Shown here one piece after another: positions 9,834-21,014 of a stretch of 64,000 nt of DNA. Position numbers and translations under genes: made by a program. The notes beneath the pieces are model-generated. The model did no database searches. It saw only the letters and a program-made list of their open reading frames with translations, and was not told where the DNA came from. How positions within the stretch are numbered: the first letter of the stretch is position 1; every line of letters begins with the position of its first letter. The DNA lies in contig OX465281.1 of the NCBI GenBank assembly GCA_949987705.1, positions 162,950,393 through 163,014,392 on the forward strand, in the 5' to 3' direction. This DNA is from Thereva unica (taxonomy: Eukaryota; Arthropoda; Insecta; Diptera; Therevidae).

Positions 9834-12800
9834 TTACAATCGAAACCGAACTCTTTTCTTCGAACTTCGTGTTACCGGCCTATTACTGTCTTCGTTTCTT
9901 TCTATGTGTGCCGGTTTTAGTCTATCGATAGATACTTTTACTACCTTCCCGTTAACATCTATCGAAAAATTTTTATCTCCCCTTTTGATCACTTTATACG
10001 GTCCTTCATATGGATTTTGTAATGATCCTCTCATCCTATCTGTCCTCAGGAAAACAAATTCGTAGTCCCTTAATCCCTTTGGCACAAAGAAACCTTTCTT
10101 CTGATCTCGAGAGTCCGTTGGAACAATATTTCTCATATGGCTTCTTAACCTTGCCACAAAGTCTGCCGGGTCGGATACAATCTCTGTGTCTCTTATGAAG
10201 AACTCTCCTGGGATTCGTAGCGCTTGGCCATATACTAACTCTGCTGGACTACACTTTAGGTCTTCTTTTATTGTAGTTCGCATACCCAGTAAAATGGCTG
10301 GTAAGTGCAGTAACCAGTTCGGGTTATCCATCTTGGCTCTCAATAATGCTTTAAGTTGTCTATGAAGCCTCTCTACCATTCCATTCGCTTGCGGATGATA
10401 TGCCGTTGTTCTGATCCTATGTGTACCCAAAAGCTTCGAAAATTCCTCAAACATTTTTCCTTCAAACTGACCTCCTTGGTCTGTGGTAACAGTTAATGGA
10501 ATTCCGAATCTTGGAAAATACTGTTCATACAATGTTCTTACTACCATCTGTGCAGTGATATTTTTAAGAGGATAGACTTCAGGCCACCTGGTGAAACGGT
10601 CCACGATCGTTAATAAATACGTGAATCCTTCTGCTGGCTGGAGTGGTCCGACTATGTCTATATGAATGTGTTCGAACCTTCCTGTTGGCGCCTTAAATTT
10701 TTCAACTGGGGATTTAGTATGTCTATAAATCTTGGCTTTCTGGCATTCTATGCATGTTTTCGCCCATAAATTAATTTCGCTGTTCATCCTAGGCCAAAAG
10801 TATCTTCCTGTTATCAGCTTTCTTGTACTTCGAATACCTGGATGTGCTAAATTATGTACAATGTTAAAAACTTCTCGTCGTAGAGTTTTTGGAATGAACG
10901 GTCTGTCTCTACCCGTTGAACATTCTAGCCAAATTTTATTACTTGTTAAAGGTACATCTTTTTCTATTAATCTTATTCTTGAATTTCTACCAGAATCTTC
11001 CATTAAATGCTTCAATTCTAAATCATCTTTCTGTTCTTCCGCAATAATTTCTAAATCTATTTTCTTTTCTTTAATCGCGTCACAATCCTTACTATCTGTC
11101 TCTACTCGGGATAATGTATCCGCTACTACGTTAGCTTTTCCTTTGATATATCTAATATCCGACGTAAATTGCGTAATGTAATCCAACTGTCTCGCCTGTC
11201 TTGGACTTCTTTCAGCTTTTGTCCATATTGCCGAAGTTAGCGGCTTGTGGTCTGTGAAAATTGCAAACTCACGACCTTCCAGAAAATGTCTAAAATGTTT
11301 AATTGCCAAATATATGGCTAAAAGTTCTCTATCGAAGGTTGAATATTTCGATTCCGCGGCGCTTAATTTTTTCGAATAAAATGCTAGTGGTTCAGGCCCA
11401 TTTTTGCCTCTTTGCTCCAGCATTGCTCCTACAGCCACGTTCGATGCATCAACTGTTAAACTAAAAATTGCGTTCTCAGAGGGATGAACTAATAGAGTTG
11501 CTGAAGTAAATGCGTTCTTAGCTTTGACAAAAGCGTCCTCGCATTCCTTTGTCCACTCTAAATTCTTCACTTTCTTACCTTTTTTAAGCTCTTTGGCTAA
11601 ATGACTATGAATTGGACTTAATATTTCTGCTAGTCGAGAAATGAATCTATGGAAGTAGTTTATCATTCCTATAAACTGTTGTGCCTCTTTTATCGATTTG
11701 GGTGACGGAAAATTTCTAATTAATTTAACTCTGTCTTCTGATGGAAGTATTCCGTCCTTTGTAATTTTGTGGCTTAAAAATTCCAATGTATGAATACCAA
11801 AGAGACATTTCCCTGGATTAATGTTGATTCCAAATTTTTCAAGTCTTCCAAAAACTTTTTCCAAATGAGCTTTGTGCTCTTCTTCGTCCTTGCTTGCTAC
11901 AAGAATGTCATCAATGTAAACAAAAATAAATTCTAGTCCGTTTAGTACTTGATCCATAAAACGTTGAAAAGTTTGGGCAGCGTTCCTAAGACCGAAGGGC
12001 ATTCGAGTAAATTCGAATAAACCGAAAGGTGTAGTAATAGCTGTCTTGAAAATATCTTCCTCTGCCATAGGTATATGGTGATATGCTCTAACCAAATCAA
12101 TTTTCGAAAATACCGTGCACCCATTCAAATTCAACGTGAAATTTTGGATGTGTGGAATTGGGTACCTATCTGGGACTGTTATTGCATTAAGTCTTCTATA
12201 ATCACCGCAAGGTCGCCAGTCTGAACAGTTCTTTTTCGGTACCATATGTAAAGCAGAAGAAGCTGAGGAAGAGGATGGTCTACATAAACCTAACTTAATC
12301 ATATGGTCAAATTCCAATTTTGCTATTTTGAATTTATTGTTGTCAAGTCTTCTAGGTCTGGAAAAAGGTAATTGACCTTTTGTTTGGACAGAGTGTACTA
12401 TGTTGTGTAGTACTGGTAAGTCATAACGAGGTGGTTGGGTTAGTGAGGGAAATTTTGATAGTATTTTGCCGTATCCACTGTCAAAGGAACAATGCCTGGG
12501 TGATGGACTGTCTGCCTTAATCATAATTCCATTAACACTTAACTCAGTATCGCCGTCGATTAAACGTTTCTTTTTAAGATCTACCAATAAATTGAATTGC
12601 GTAAGGAAATCTGCACCAATTATAGGTTTATTGACACTTGCTACTATAAATGGAAATGTTAAATCTCTCCTTAATCCGAAATCGATTTTCAAAAGTTTAT
12701 TTCCATATGTGTTAATCGTCGAACCATTAGCTGCTGAAAGAATAAAATTAGGATCTTTTTTGTATTTGCCAAAATAAATGTTAGGAACAACAGCTCCTGT

Positions 12801-12905
12801 ATCTATTAGAAACTTAAATTTATTTTCTCTATCAAAAACAAAAAGTCTACAGGACTTTCTTGGAATAACATTTTTACAACACGCTGAAGGGATACTTAGT
12901 TTTTT
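9834..12905 (-). CDS. pol: Gypsy (Ty3, CsRn1/Kabuki-like) Pol polyprotein: protease, RT, RNase H, integrase
   Basis: Cytoplasmic and nuclear replication enzymes of an LTR retrotransposon. The frame is open from the -1 slip site at 12905 to 9834, about 1,020 codons. In order: aspartic protease (LIDTGA, codons for DTG near 12800; IIGADFL flap partner), reverse transcriptase ([14 protein letters not shown], then [11 protein letters not shown] near 11905), RNase H ([35 protein letters not shown]), and integrase with an HHCC finger (HNLAHPGI...CIECQ, near 10740-10860) and DDE core ([30 protein letters not shown]). No stop or frameshift was noticed, so it is potentially functional. It overlaps the gag stop and is translated by ribosomal frameshifting. 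Confidence 0.93.
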   Translation of the reverse strand, partial: KKLSIPSACCKNVIPRKSCRLFVFDRENKFKFLIDTGAVVPNIYFGKYKKDPNFILSAANGSTINTYGNKLLKIDFGLRRDLTFPFIVASVNKPIIGADFLTQFNLLVDLKKKRLIDGDTELSVNGIMIKADSPSPRHCSFDSGYGKILSKFPSLTQPPRYDLPVLHNIVHSVQTKGQLPFSRPRRLDNNKFKIAKLEFDHMIKLGLCRPSSSSASSALHMVPKKNCSDWRPCGDYRRLNAITVPDRYPIPHIQNFTLNLNGCTVFSKIDLVRAYHHIPMAEEDIFKTAITTPFGLFEFTRMPFGLRNAAQTFQRFMDQVLNGLEFIFVYIDDILVASKDEEEHKAHLEKVFGRLEKFGININPGKCLFGIHTLEFLSHKITKDGILPSEDRVKLIRNFPSPKSIKEAQQFIGMINYFHRFISRLAEILSPIHSHLAKELKKGKKVKNLEWTKECEDAFVKAKNAFTSATLLVHPSENAIFSLTVDASNVAVGAMLEQRGKNGPEPLAFYSKKLSAAESKYSTFDRELLAIYLAIKHFRHFLEGREFAIFTDHKPLTSAIWTKAERSPRQARQLDYITQFTSDIRYIKGKANVVADTLSRVETDSKDCDAIKEKKIDLEIIAEEQKDDLELKHLMEDSGRNSRIRLIEKDVPLTSNKIWLECSTGRDRPFIPKTLRREVFNIVHNLAHPGIRSTRKLITGRYFWPRMNSEINLWAKTCIECQKAKIYRHTKSPVEKFKAPTGRFEHIHIDIVGPLQPAEGFTYLLTIVDRFTRWPEVYPLKNITAQMVVRTLYEQYFPRFGIPLTVTTDQGGQFEGKMFEEFSKLLGTHRIRTTAYHPQANGMVERLHRQLKALLRAKMDNPNWLLHLPAILLGMRTTIKEDLKCSPAELVYGQALRIPGEFFIRDTEIVSDPADFVARLRSHMRNIVPTDSRDQKKGFFVPKGLRDYEFVFLRTDRMRGSLQNPYEGPYKVIKRGDKNFSIDVNGKVVKVSIDRLKPAHIERNEDSNRPVTRSSKKRVRFRL

Positions 12906-13741
12906 GAATTATTATAATTACATGGTTTAACACATCTTTTGACATTATCTCCAAATTTAAAGTGAAACCAGCAAAAAGGCTTATTATTTTCTTTATGTCT
13001 GCTATTTGAACGACTTCTACTTCTTGATCTAAATCCGTGTTGAAAATTATTATTTTTATTATTAATAGTAAGTCTCTTGACTAAATTTGCTAAATCTTCA
13101 ATTTTATTCTCTAGTAAAGTTATTTTCTTTTTTACATCAAGGCTATTTATGCTGAAATCTTCTTTGTTCAGGAAAGGATTTGCTGAATTGTTACCGATTG
13201 CCGAAATGAATTTAAATTTAGATGCTTCGAAAATCTTGTCTGCTAACAATATCAAATCTTGAATATTCTGCTTTCCAGATGCCATTAGCGCAATATTTAT
13301 ATCCGAAGGCAGTTTCCGCATCCATAACTTCTTAATTAATTCTTTCCCTAAATGTGTTGATGTTCCAGCCAAAATTTCCATTGATCGGTAGAAGTCTGAC
13401 GGTTTTCTGTCTCCCATCTCCGAGTTGCATAAGAGCTGCTCCAACTTATTCTCTTTGGATTCCGTGAAGCGTTGAATCAAGGTTGATTTAAGGGCCTCGT
13501 ACTTGCCTTCCTGAGGTGGGTTTTGTATGCAATCCAAAACATTCATAATTATTTCTAAGGGTAGCGCCTGGATGACATGCTCATATTTCGTATCATCCAG
13601 CCTAACTCCCTTAGAATGAAATTGGCTTTCCGCCAAAACAAACCATGCTTCTGGACACGGTGACCAAAAGGAGGGTAGTTTAACGGAAGAAGCGTTGATT
13701 TCACTATTGGTAAAAGTATCTCCCGAATTTTGCACACTCAT
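12896..13741 (-). CDS. gag: Gypsy Gag with CHCC-type zinc motif
   Basis: 281 codons from ATG 13741 to TAA 12896-12898. The N-terminal two thirds look like a retrotransposon capsid ([41 protein letters not shown]). A Ser/Arg-rich basic stretch ([17 protein letters not shown]) is followed by [18 protein letters not shown], a C-X2-H-X9-C-X3-C motif. This unusual CHCC box, instead of the CCHC knuckle, is the mark of the CsRn1/Kabuki clade of Ty3/gypsy elements. Pol follows in the -1 frame. Confidence 0.9.
   Translation of the reverse strand: MSVQNSGDTFTNSEINASSVKLPSFWSPCPEAWFVLAESQFHSKGVRLDDTKYEHVIQALPLEIIMNVLDCIQNPPQEGKYEALKSTLIQRFTESKENKLEQLLCNSEMGDRKPSDFYRSMEILAGTSTHLGKELIKKLWMRKLPSDINIALMASGKQNIQDLILLADKIFEASKFKFISAIGNNSANPFLNKEDFSINSLDVKKKITLLENKIEDLANLVKRLTINNKNNNFQHGFRSRSRSRSNSRHKENNKPFCWFHFKFGDNVKRCVKPCNYNNSKN
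12899..12905 (-). promoter_or_regulatory. -1 ribosomal frameshift slippery site A AAA AAC
   Basis: In the gag frame the codons TCA AAA AAC TAA end the protein. The heptamer A AAA AAC fits the X XXY YYZ rule and sits directly before the stop. Slipping back one base at this point enters the long pol frame, which is open from here on. I did not establish a downstream pseudoknot. Confidence 0.8.
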
Positions 13742-14305
13742 TATTTTAACACTATATACGCACTAACGTAACACGAAATTAACTTAAAATCAAAGAAAAG
13801 AGTTTCGATTCACTTAAAATTCGCGGAACTTCTTATAAATTAATTTCGCGGACGATAGCGTTGACGGAGGACTCAAATTTTAAAACCGACCGTTAAATAA
13901 GGAAAATTTCGATTTTTAAAAGAAAAGATAATATAAATCAATTAAAGAAGAGAAATTAAATGAGAAATCCACTACTACCAGGAAAAGTTTTGTATTTTAA
14001 AAAGAAAAATTTTTGTGTTTTGTTTTTTTTTTTAAAGAAATTAAAAAAAAAAAGTGAAAATTATTAATTTAAAATGAAATTAACTTCCCTTAAAAGTTTT
14101 ATTAAATCTTCTTTCTTCTCCTCTCTTAAGTGTGTTCTTTTTTCTTTTTTTTTAAAAACCTTCTTCTTAAAATTGTTCTTTTCTTCTTTCTTCTTTCTTC
14201 TTATGAATTTTCTATTTTACTTTTGGAACATATTCTTTTTTTTAAAATTTTGAAATTTTCTTTTGCAGGAAAAATATTCTTCTTTCTTGTTTCGGGGTCA
14301 CCAGA
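13742..14305 (-). other. Retrotransposon 5' leader
   Basis: Non-coding leader between the 5' LTR and gag, rich in homopurine/homopyrimidine runs. It contains the primer binding site at its start. No ORF is supported. Confidence 0.6.
14292..14303 (-). other. Primer binding site, matches tRNA-Trp 3' end
   Basis: On minus, TGGTGACCCCGA lies two bases (TC) after the LTR end. It is complementary to the 3' terminal bases of insect tRNA-Trp including CCA, as I recall that tRNA. Priming by tRNA-Trp is reported for the CsRn1 clade, which agrees with the CHCC Gag. Confidence 0.75.
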
Positions 14306-14976
14306 TGATGTGGGGGGCCTAGACTCCTTAACTCCACATTTACATTATTATGGGGTTCCTCTCCACATCATAATAGTTTATAATTGTTTTAGTAAATAAA
14401 CTATTTATTTTGTATCGATTTAAAAATATTTTTATTCAGGTTATTTTTATTTTAAGTTAACGACTTTATATGCGGTTGAATTATACAACCGGAACTTTTA
14501 ATGATAAAAACTTCCAACTAATACCTGAATTACTATTTTGCATGTTAAACGTTCAACGAAAACTTTATTACTAATTTTTATTCAGGTTATTTTTATTTTA
14601 AGTTAACGACTTTATATGCGGTTGAATTATACAACCGGAACTTTTAATGATAAAAACTTCCAACTAATACATGAATTACTATTTTGCATGTTAAACGTTC
14701 AACGAAAACTTTATTACTAATACATTCTATTTTTTTTATTTTACATGTCAAATCAATTCGTGTACCTATGTTTTATACATTCAATACTTGTACAGTGTAA
14801 GCGTACGTGATTGTGATTTCCCTAAAGTGTATTTCCAAAGTAGTAGTGAAAACCTAAACCGATGACGTAACGCACACTGTACTCCAAAATTGTAAGTACA
14901 TATATTTGAATTCGATAACTAACAACAAAAACTCATAATAAGAGAAACATAAAATTAATGCGTAGCGACTGCTACA
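14306..14976 (-). repeat. 5' LTR of the CsRn1-type element, with 146-bp internal duplication
   Basis: 671 bp, delimited by TGATGTGG at 14306 and GCTACA at 14976 on plus. It equals the 525-bp LTR plus a tandem duplication with period 146 bp (copies begin at 14429 and 14575). The two copies differ slightly (ATACCTGAAT versus ATACATGAAT). Since LTRs are identical when inserted, the duplication should postdate integration. The target duplication GTATT follows at 14977-14981. Confidence 0.9.
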
Positions 14977-15179
14977 GTATTATCCGATAATTAACCGTGA
15001 AGGGACGAAAAAGTTGTTCGAATTTCGAATTAACGAGGATTCGCATTAACCGAACATAATTACATTGAAGCTTATGTGACTGTTGTCTAGAGCAAATTTT
15101 TGTTCGCCTTAAACCGAAATTCGTGTTAACAGTGTTCGTGTTAACGAGGATTTACTGTATTTCAAAAAAATCATACCAA

Positions 15180-15835
15180 ATATTTCACAACAACATCACC
15201 CTCACTTAAGAAAGAATAATTTTCTTACGTTTCATACAAACTCGGGACCTTGGTCTAGAACTTCCACAATTCTTTTCCCAAACAAAAAGGGCACCCACAA
15301 ATTTTTTTTTTAAATGACTAACGCTTATCTTTTTTCTTACGTTTCATACAAACAGGGCACTACCGCTTATGTTTTCTCCTATGGGTCATACAAACTGCAG
15401 ACTACCGCTTATCTTCTTTCCTACGTTTCATACAAACTGGGGACTTTGGTCTAGAAATTCCACCAACTTTTTCCATACAAAAAGGGATATATTTTCTTAC
15501 TTCTCTTAGAATCATTTTCTTATGTTTCATACAAACTCGGGACCTTGTTCTAGAATTTCCACAAATTTTTTCCCAAACAAAAAGGGCACCCACAAATTTT
15601 TTTTTACATGACTAACGCTTATCTGTTTTCTTACGTTTCATACAAACAGGGGGCCTTCTCTTACGTTTCATACAAACTGGGACCTTGTGGTCCAGAATCC
15701 CCACCAATTTTTTCCATACAAAAAGGGGGACCCCCATAAATATTTTCTTTACATGACTAACGCTTATCTTTTTTCTTACGTTTCATACAAACAGGGGACT
15801 TGTGGTCCAGAATCCCCACATTTATACTACTAGTG
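15180..15835. repeat. Right Polinton inverted repeat with degenerate tandem repeats
   Basis: 15180-15297 is the inverted partner of 1-115. Beyond it, units containing CTTACGTTTCATACAAAC recur near 15225, 15337, 15420, 15634, 15660 and 15776, mixed with GGACCTTGGTCTAGAA and TGACTAACGCTTATC. Polinton TIRs often contain such tandem repeats, so this is probably the outer part of the right TIR. The boundary with the neighbouring transposase near 15835 is approximate. Confidence 0.55.
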
Positions 15836-16627
15836 GCAGGAAAAAATCTCATTGTCAATGATTTTCTGACTGCACTGATAGCCATGCTGACCGCTTGCCT
15901 GCTAGAGTAATTAAGTAGAATTTTCAAGAACTCGTCTGGCAAACCTTGTCTCAGTCTGCAAAGATAAGCCATAAGATCTGTTTTTTTTTCACATATGCCG
16001 TTTTCTTCAGGAACTGGATCACAAAACACTAAAAGTTCTTGATATGAAACTGTTCTCTATTGAGAGAGAGCAGATAAGAAAAATCCTCTTCTGATACTGA
16101 TCCGAATGCATCTTCTAGTCGCTGTTGGGAAGTTGCTATATTGCGAAGTTGCTCCAAAAAGACTTGCATCTGATTTTCAGGTATTCGACAAGATCTGTTT
16201 GTCGAACGTAATCCTGGTACTAATTCAGCAATCATCAATCCATTCGTATTCAGATGATGTGTGCAAAATCTCACATTTTCCGGAACGTTATGTTACCTTT
16301 CACAAAAATATGTACTCTTAATTGTAGAGATGCTCTGATAACATTATTTTCTCTTTGATTCATTACGTTTAATCTGAAACACGTCGGGTCTGCTTGTATT
16401 TCTGCAACTTCAATGTTAATTGATTGAAGACAATTCGCACAAACTCTTGTGTTTTCGTCGACATCCAGGTCAGGTAATTCATTGTTATTTCGTCTATATG
16501 CGGCGACTTGTTGGTAATTTTCATCTGGAGCAATACGGGGCAGCTGTCGAGGTGCACTCAGACGATCACAAACATAACATCTTAAACGACGTCTGTTGTT
16601 CATTGCAAAAATATTCCACTTTATCAC
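15830..16627 (-). pseudogene. DDE_Tnp_4-like transposase, N-terminal fragment
   Basis: Three successive minus-strand frames (16627-16271, 16274-16029, 16029-about 15830) read as one protein with two frameshifts. They show an N-terminal zinc-ribbon-like region (RLRCYVCDRL, TRVCANCLQS), CTHHLNTNGLMIAELVPGLR, then DLMAYLCRLRQGLPDEFLKILLNYSSRQAVSMAIS. I know this block from a widespread insect/cnidarian family whose C-terminal half is a DDE nuclease. The catalytic half is absent: homology stops where the Polinton-side repeats begin. The family name is from memory and moderately sure. Confidence 0.6.
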
Positions 16628-16639
16628 CTGTTACGAAAT

Positions 16640-17825
16640 AAGCAACATTTTAGGTGTATAATGTGTTTTGAACTGATGCAGAAATCTGAATCTCTGATAA
16701 AAAGAATTATAGATTTCCATGTTTTCTATATAATTATTGTATAATATCATATGAAAAGGAATATGAATGAAGATTATACCTTTTATTAATTCGCGACAGT
16801 TTCAAACGTTTCACTCAGTACTTTAAATCTTTACTATACTTTGCTAATATTTTTCAACATAACTTCCAATAAACTGACTCTGCAATAACTGCGTATTTTT
16901 CGATTGTGATTATAGTATAGATACAGGATAAACAGAGCCCATTTTTATTAGTCAAAGTAGAAGAAATAATCAACTAACTAATAAAAACATCGTAAAGTAT
17001 CCGTTCTTTTATCAAAACAATGTCAGAATTCAAGTGAAATACTCATTTATTTATTACCGTGATGTCCAGAAAAAAATTACGATAAATACTAATCCCATTC
17101 CCAGAATTCACAATAACAGCATATTCGGCGATCAAACAATGAAAAAAACGGCAAGAGAATCATTAAAAGTTGATAAAAAATGATGTTATGCAATTTGGGT
17201 TTTTGGTATGTATCAAAAAAATATCAAAATCTTATAAAAGTTTTAAATCTCGAGGATTGTGGCCGTGAGGACATTTGTTCAGGAGATCACGAGCTACAAT
17301 TCTACGGGAACAATAATCAATTTGACGGAGGGCCATTCTCCATAAGATTTGTGCGAGGTCCTTTAACTGTACATCTGTACTATGAACTACATATGTTTTT
17401 ATAGTACCTAACGCAATCTGACACCATAGTTGTGACTTACCACTTTCATATGAACACATTTTGTTAATCATCTAATGCCATTTGGCATCAATAGTGCGAG
17501 TAAATACTTTTCGACTAACTAGTAGCACCATCTCATTTATTGAGCAATTGAAATAGCTTATAGCGCCATCAGATAGAATAATTTTGAGTACCCACTTTTT
17601 TAGACTGAACGAGAAAAAAAAAGGTTCGCTTCTAAATCTAAAAAATGCAAAAATAAAAAAAAACGAAAAATGAAAAAACTAATGGAATAATAAATTATTT
17701 ATATTGTGGTTATCGGTTACAAATGAAAAATTACTTATATTGCTTATAAAAAGGTGATAGATCGCATAATTTTATAAAAAAAACACCTTGTTTTCCATGT
17801 TTAGGCGTAAATAATGCTTTAGCTG
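16640..17825. other. Unassigned AT-rich interval
   Basis: No ORF with recognisable domains, no clear inverted or tandem repeats. It could be host intergenic DNA or old element remains. Confidence 0.4.
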
Positions 17826-18115
17826 TTTGCCCTTATGAACTCGGCAAACTACCGCTTGCCTTGATAATGACCAATATAATTAAGGCCAGGCTTGAACATT
17901 ACGCAGAAGCTGCAATAAGTGAATACCAAGCTGGTTTCAGAATAAATAGGTCAACAATGAATCAACTTTTTTTAATAAAGCAAATTCTCCGAGAATGCTG
18001 GGAATATAACATCGACGTGTATCAATTTTTCATCGACTTTAAACAAGGATAAGACAGCATCGACAGGAAGCAAATGTAGGTGGGATTGAATCTTTTAAGA
18101 AGAAAACTCACAAAG
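17826..18115 (+). pseudogene. LINE reverse transcriptase fragment
   Basis: Read on plus, the segment shows ISEYQAGFRINRSTMNQLF, KQILRECWEYNIDVYQFFID and DSIDRKQM, the fingers/palm entry (motifs 2-3) of a non-LTR reverse transcriptase with in-frame stops. The catalytic YADD box is missing. It ends in a 25-bp sequence (18106-18130) that recurs at 18649-18673. Confidence 0.65.
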
Positions 18116-18149
18116 TCTACAATTCAAAAACCTCTACATTGCACGAAGA

Positions 18150-18713
18150 AAAACTACCGATAAGTGTTTGCAGTTATCGATGCTTTCACAAAGTTTAGTT
18201 GGCTGTTCCCCACCAAAAGTTTGAGTGCCGATGAAGTGATCCAAAAGCTAAAAGTCATCTCGGAAACATTTGGTTACCCAAGACGCATAATTTCTGATAA
18301 AGGTGGTGCTTTTATTTCTAATGCTTTTAATGAATATTGCAGGCAGCACGATATTAAGCTTCACTACGTAACAACCGGAACCCCCATCCCCAGCGGCAAT
18401 GGCCAAATAGAAAGGCTCCATTCTATCGTTTTGCCAGCATTAACGAAGATTTCATAAGATAACTCGGACTGATGGTACACCCACGTAAAAAGGCTACAGC
18501 GCTTGTTGAATTCAACATTCCAACGATCAATTCAGATGACTACCTTCGAACTTTTAACATCGAGGAAGAAGCTGCCAGGTTATATGCTGAAATTAGAGAT
18601 GAAAGACGAGAGAAGGCCAGAAGAGATATTGCTACAATTCAAGAGGAGACTCACAAAGTCTACAATTCAAAAAACTGGTTATTATTAACAAAAAAAATTC
18701 ATAGAATTATGTA
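18150..18713 (+). pseudogene. Gypsy-type integrase fragment
   Basis: The first part (to 18457) carries the rve core: VFAVIDAFTKFSWLFPTKS, RRIISDKGGAFISNAFNEY and GNGQIERLHSIVLPAL, covering the D, D and E residues. A frame change leads to 18472-18714, a basic C-terminal part (EIRDERREKARRDIATIQE). No RT, RNase H or LTR is attached. It is unlike the integrase of the element at 8711-14976, so it comes from another gypsy family. Confidence 0.7.
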
Positions 18714-18714
18714 G

Positions 18715-19560
18715 TAAATATTAAGTAATTCAAAAAGCGCTATACACTTGGAAAAATTTTGAAAAATGAAAATACTTTCGTCCACAGCAGGAGATCCTTC
18801 TTCATCCACGGTCAGATTCCAAAAGAGAGATCAATATTATATGTAAGAGGCGGTGAAATCTATCGGGGTAATGGTATTTTATTCCATGTTTTCGAACCCA
18901 CTGATACAATTTTTTCTGTAGTTTTAATGTTAGAAGAATTGTTATATTTTGAAAAATGCAATTAATTCGTCCGATGTTCGCTATATAAAATTTTGAACTA
19001 ATTGATATTTTATGCATGTTTTAATTGAGGGTCCCCAGACTAAGATTTTACTTTTGAAATATCTGGAAAACCTGAGCCAAGGTTTTCAAACGGTTACCAC
19101 CACTGAATTCAGCGCACACAAATTGACTAGAATAGGTCGGTCTCCGCTCTGCTACAAAATCGAACTACCACAGTGTAATTGATTTAAAATTCTGAGGTTG
19201 GTCACCATGTGTCTAACTTAACTTTAGGAGGGATGTGTTGACCTCCAGTGTCTAATTCATATTTGAGAACAATGTTAAGTCCAAGGGGGTCCCGAAGCAT
19301 CCCACACAACTAGGCGGGTTTGAGTCAAGGAGTAAGATAGGGTTCTTAGATGGATTTCAGTTATTATGATTCGTTGAGGTCAGCAGGGTCTGAGGAGATG
19401 GATCATATAGCTGTGATTTATAAGTACATTGGGTTGTCGAGAGTCTCATGTCGAACAGCATATCTCGTCAACTATCCATTGTCATTATATAAGGATCCCT
19501 GATTCTTTCAAGAATTCTGATAGTTTGACAATTTTCGATTTTTCAAAGGGGGTCAGAACT
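18715..19560. other. No recognisable gene; probably 3' flank of the minus-strand LINE
   Basis: Non-coding sequence adjoining the end of the RNase H ORF. Contains ATGTGTTGACCTCCA at 19233-19247, whose exact reverse complement is at 32454-32468 on the far side of the LINE. Confidence 0.4.
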
Positions 19561-19561
19561 T

Positions 19562-21014
19562 CTAATAGAGAATTTGCATAGTTAAGATAGTGAATTTTGA
19601 TCTGATATTAGAATATTTACGGCACTTTAGGATGATGTGTTCCTGATTGTTTATTGTATTACATGTGTTGCATTGATCATTAGAAATCATTTTCCATGTT
19701 GCAAGCCTGGCATCATCATAGGCATGTCCAGAAAAAATTCTGTTCATCATGCGAAAGTATTTCGGTTCCAAGTTAATATTATTAAACCAAGGCGTAATCG
19801 GAACTTCTGGAAAAATATAGGCGAAAAATTTGCCTTTATAAGTTGAGATATTCTGGTATGTTCTGTTCCATTCAGATTTTAGTTTTTTCATGATGTTTAA
19901 GGACAGATCCTTAAAGTTGAAATAATGCGGGAAGATTGAGCCACTTTCAATAGCTCTGGACGCCAGGTCATCCGCTCTTTCATTCTCCGGAATTCCCATA
20001 TGTGATGGAATCCAGACTAACTTGACTGTGTCAAAGAACATAATGTTATTTAATATTTGTGCAACTACATGGTCAGTTTTTCTATTTATTAGGACTTTAC
20101 AGCTGTTTAGACTATCAGTCAGAATGATTAAATTTCTATTGTCGATATCATGTGCCAACTCAAGAGCAAATTTAATAGCATGAAGTTCAGCTGATAGAAT
20201 GGACATTGACCAAAAAGATCTTAACATAATGTCTTCAGATGTATTGCTAAAGGAGATACCCAACCCCACAGTGTTATTTGTTATAGAAGCATCAGTAGAG
20301 ATAATTAGGGAGTTGGGTGGAAAGGTACTTTTTTTCTCACTGAATAATCTTGAGATCAAATTTCTGGGTATATCGCCTTTATTCCCAAGACCATCAAGAA
20401 AGGAAATGTCTACCGTAAGGTTGGAAGCCGGGGGCAAGATAACTGGGTCAGTTTTGAAGAGTTCAAAAATTTCTCTAAATTTTGACCAGACTTTTTCCAA
20501 ATAAGTATTTGGGGTCTCAGAGTTAAGTGAATTTATGAGAGATGGGTCAATTTTCTTAATTCTCGCAATATCTTTAGCAGTGATTAATTCTGCTCTTAGT
20601 GAAGGAGGCAACTCATTGGCTATTGCATATATTACATGATTGGGAGTAGAAGGTGTTAAACCAAGGCATTTCCTTAAGAACTTATTAGAAATAGTATTAA
20701 TTCTTTTTTCAAGTGCAACCGATTCATTATAAGACAGAGTCCTGGCATACTTCATCTTTGATCTGATTAGTGCTCTATACATTAAGAGACAGCTAGAGGG
20801 ATTTGCTCCAAATTTCTTCTTGCTTAGGATATCTATAACTCTTTGATTTCTTTGTAAGGAATCTACCCCTTCTTTATATTGTAGTCTGCTTTTTAAATTG
20901 TTGGTGAAGGTCCAGCCAATGAATTTGACTTTGTTAAGAACTGGGATCCCATCTAAAAAGATGGATAAGGATCTCCTTTTTTTAGAAGCATTACATGTGA
21001 TTTATTTATATTAA
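19562..21014 (-). pseudogene. I-like LINE ORF2, C-terminal half with RNase H
   Basis: Continuation of the LINE that begins at 32096. The large open part (20782-19562, 406 codons) contains an RNase H domain: STDASITNNTVGLGISF, SAELHAIKFALELAH, LTDSLNSCKVL and WIPSHMGIPENERADDLA give the D-E-D-(H)D set. It is followed by a CCHC-like finger, CNTCNTINNQEHIILKC. Upstream to about 21014 lies the thumb region in another frame (SIFLDGIPVLNKVKFIGWTF). RNase H in a LINE points to the I/LOA/Outcast group. About 30 codons after the RT FSDD box are missing at the junction. Confidence 0.75.

Larger units (their letters stand above)
8155..15157. mobile_element. Tigger/pogo-like (Tc1-mariner) element, split by an LTR retrotransposon
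   Basis: The left end CAGTAAACCCTCGTTAACAC at 8155 and the right end (complement of CAGTAAATCCTCGTTAACAC, ending at 15157) form a TIR flanked by TA on both sides (8153-8154, 15158-15159). The TIR sequence is of the pogo/Tigger kind. Only about 550 bp on the left and 176 bp on the right belong to it; the rest is the retrotransposon at 8711-14976. It is too short to be autonomous. Confidence 0.75.
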
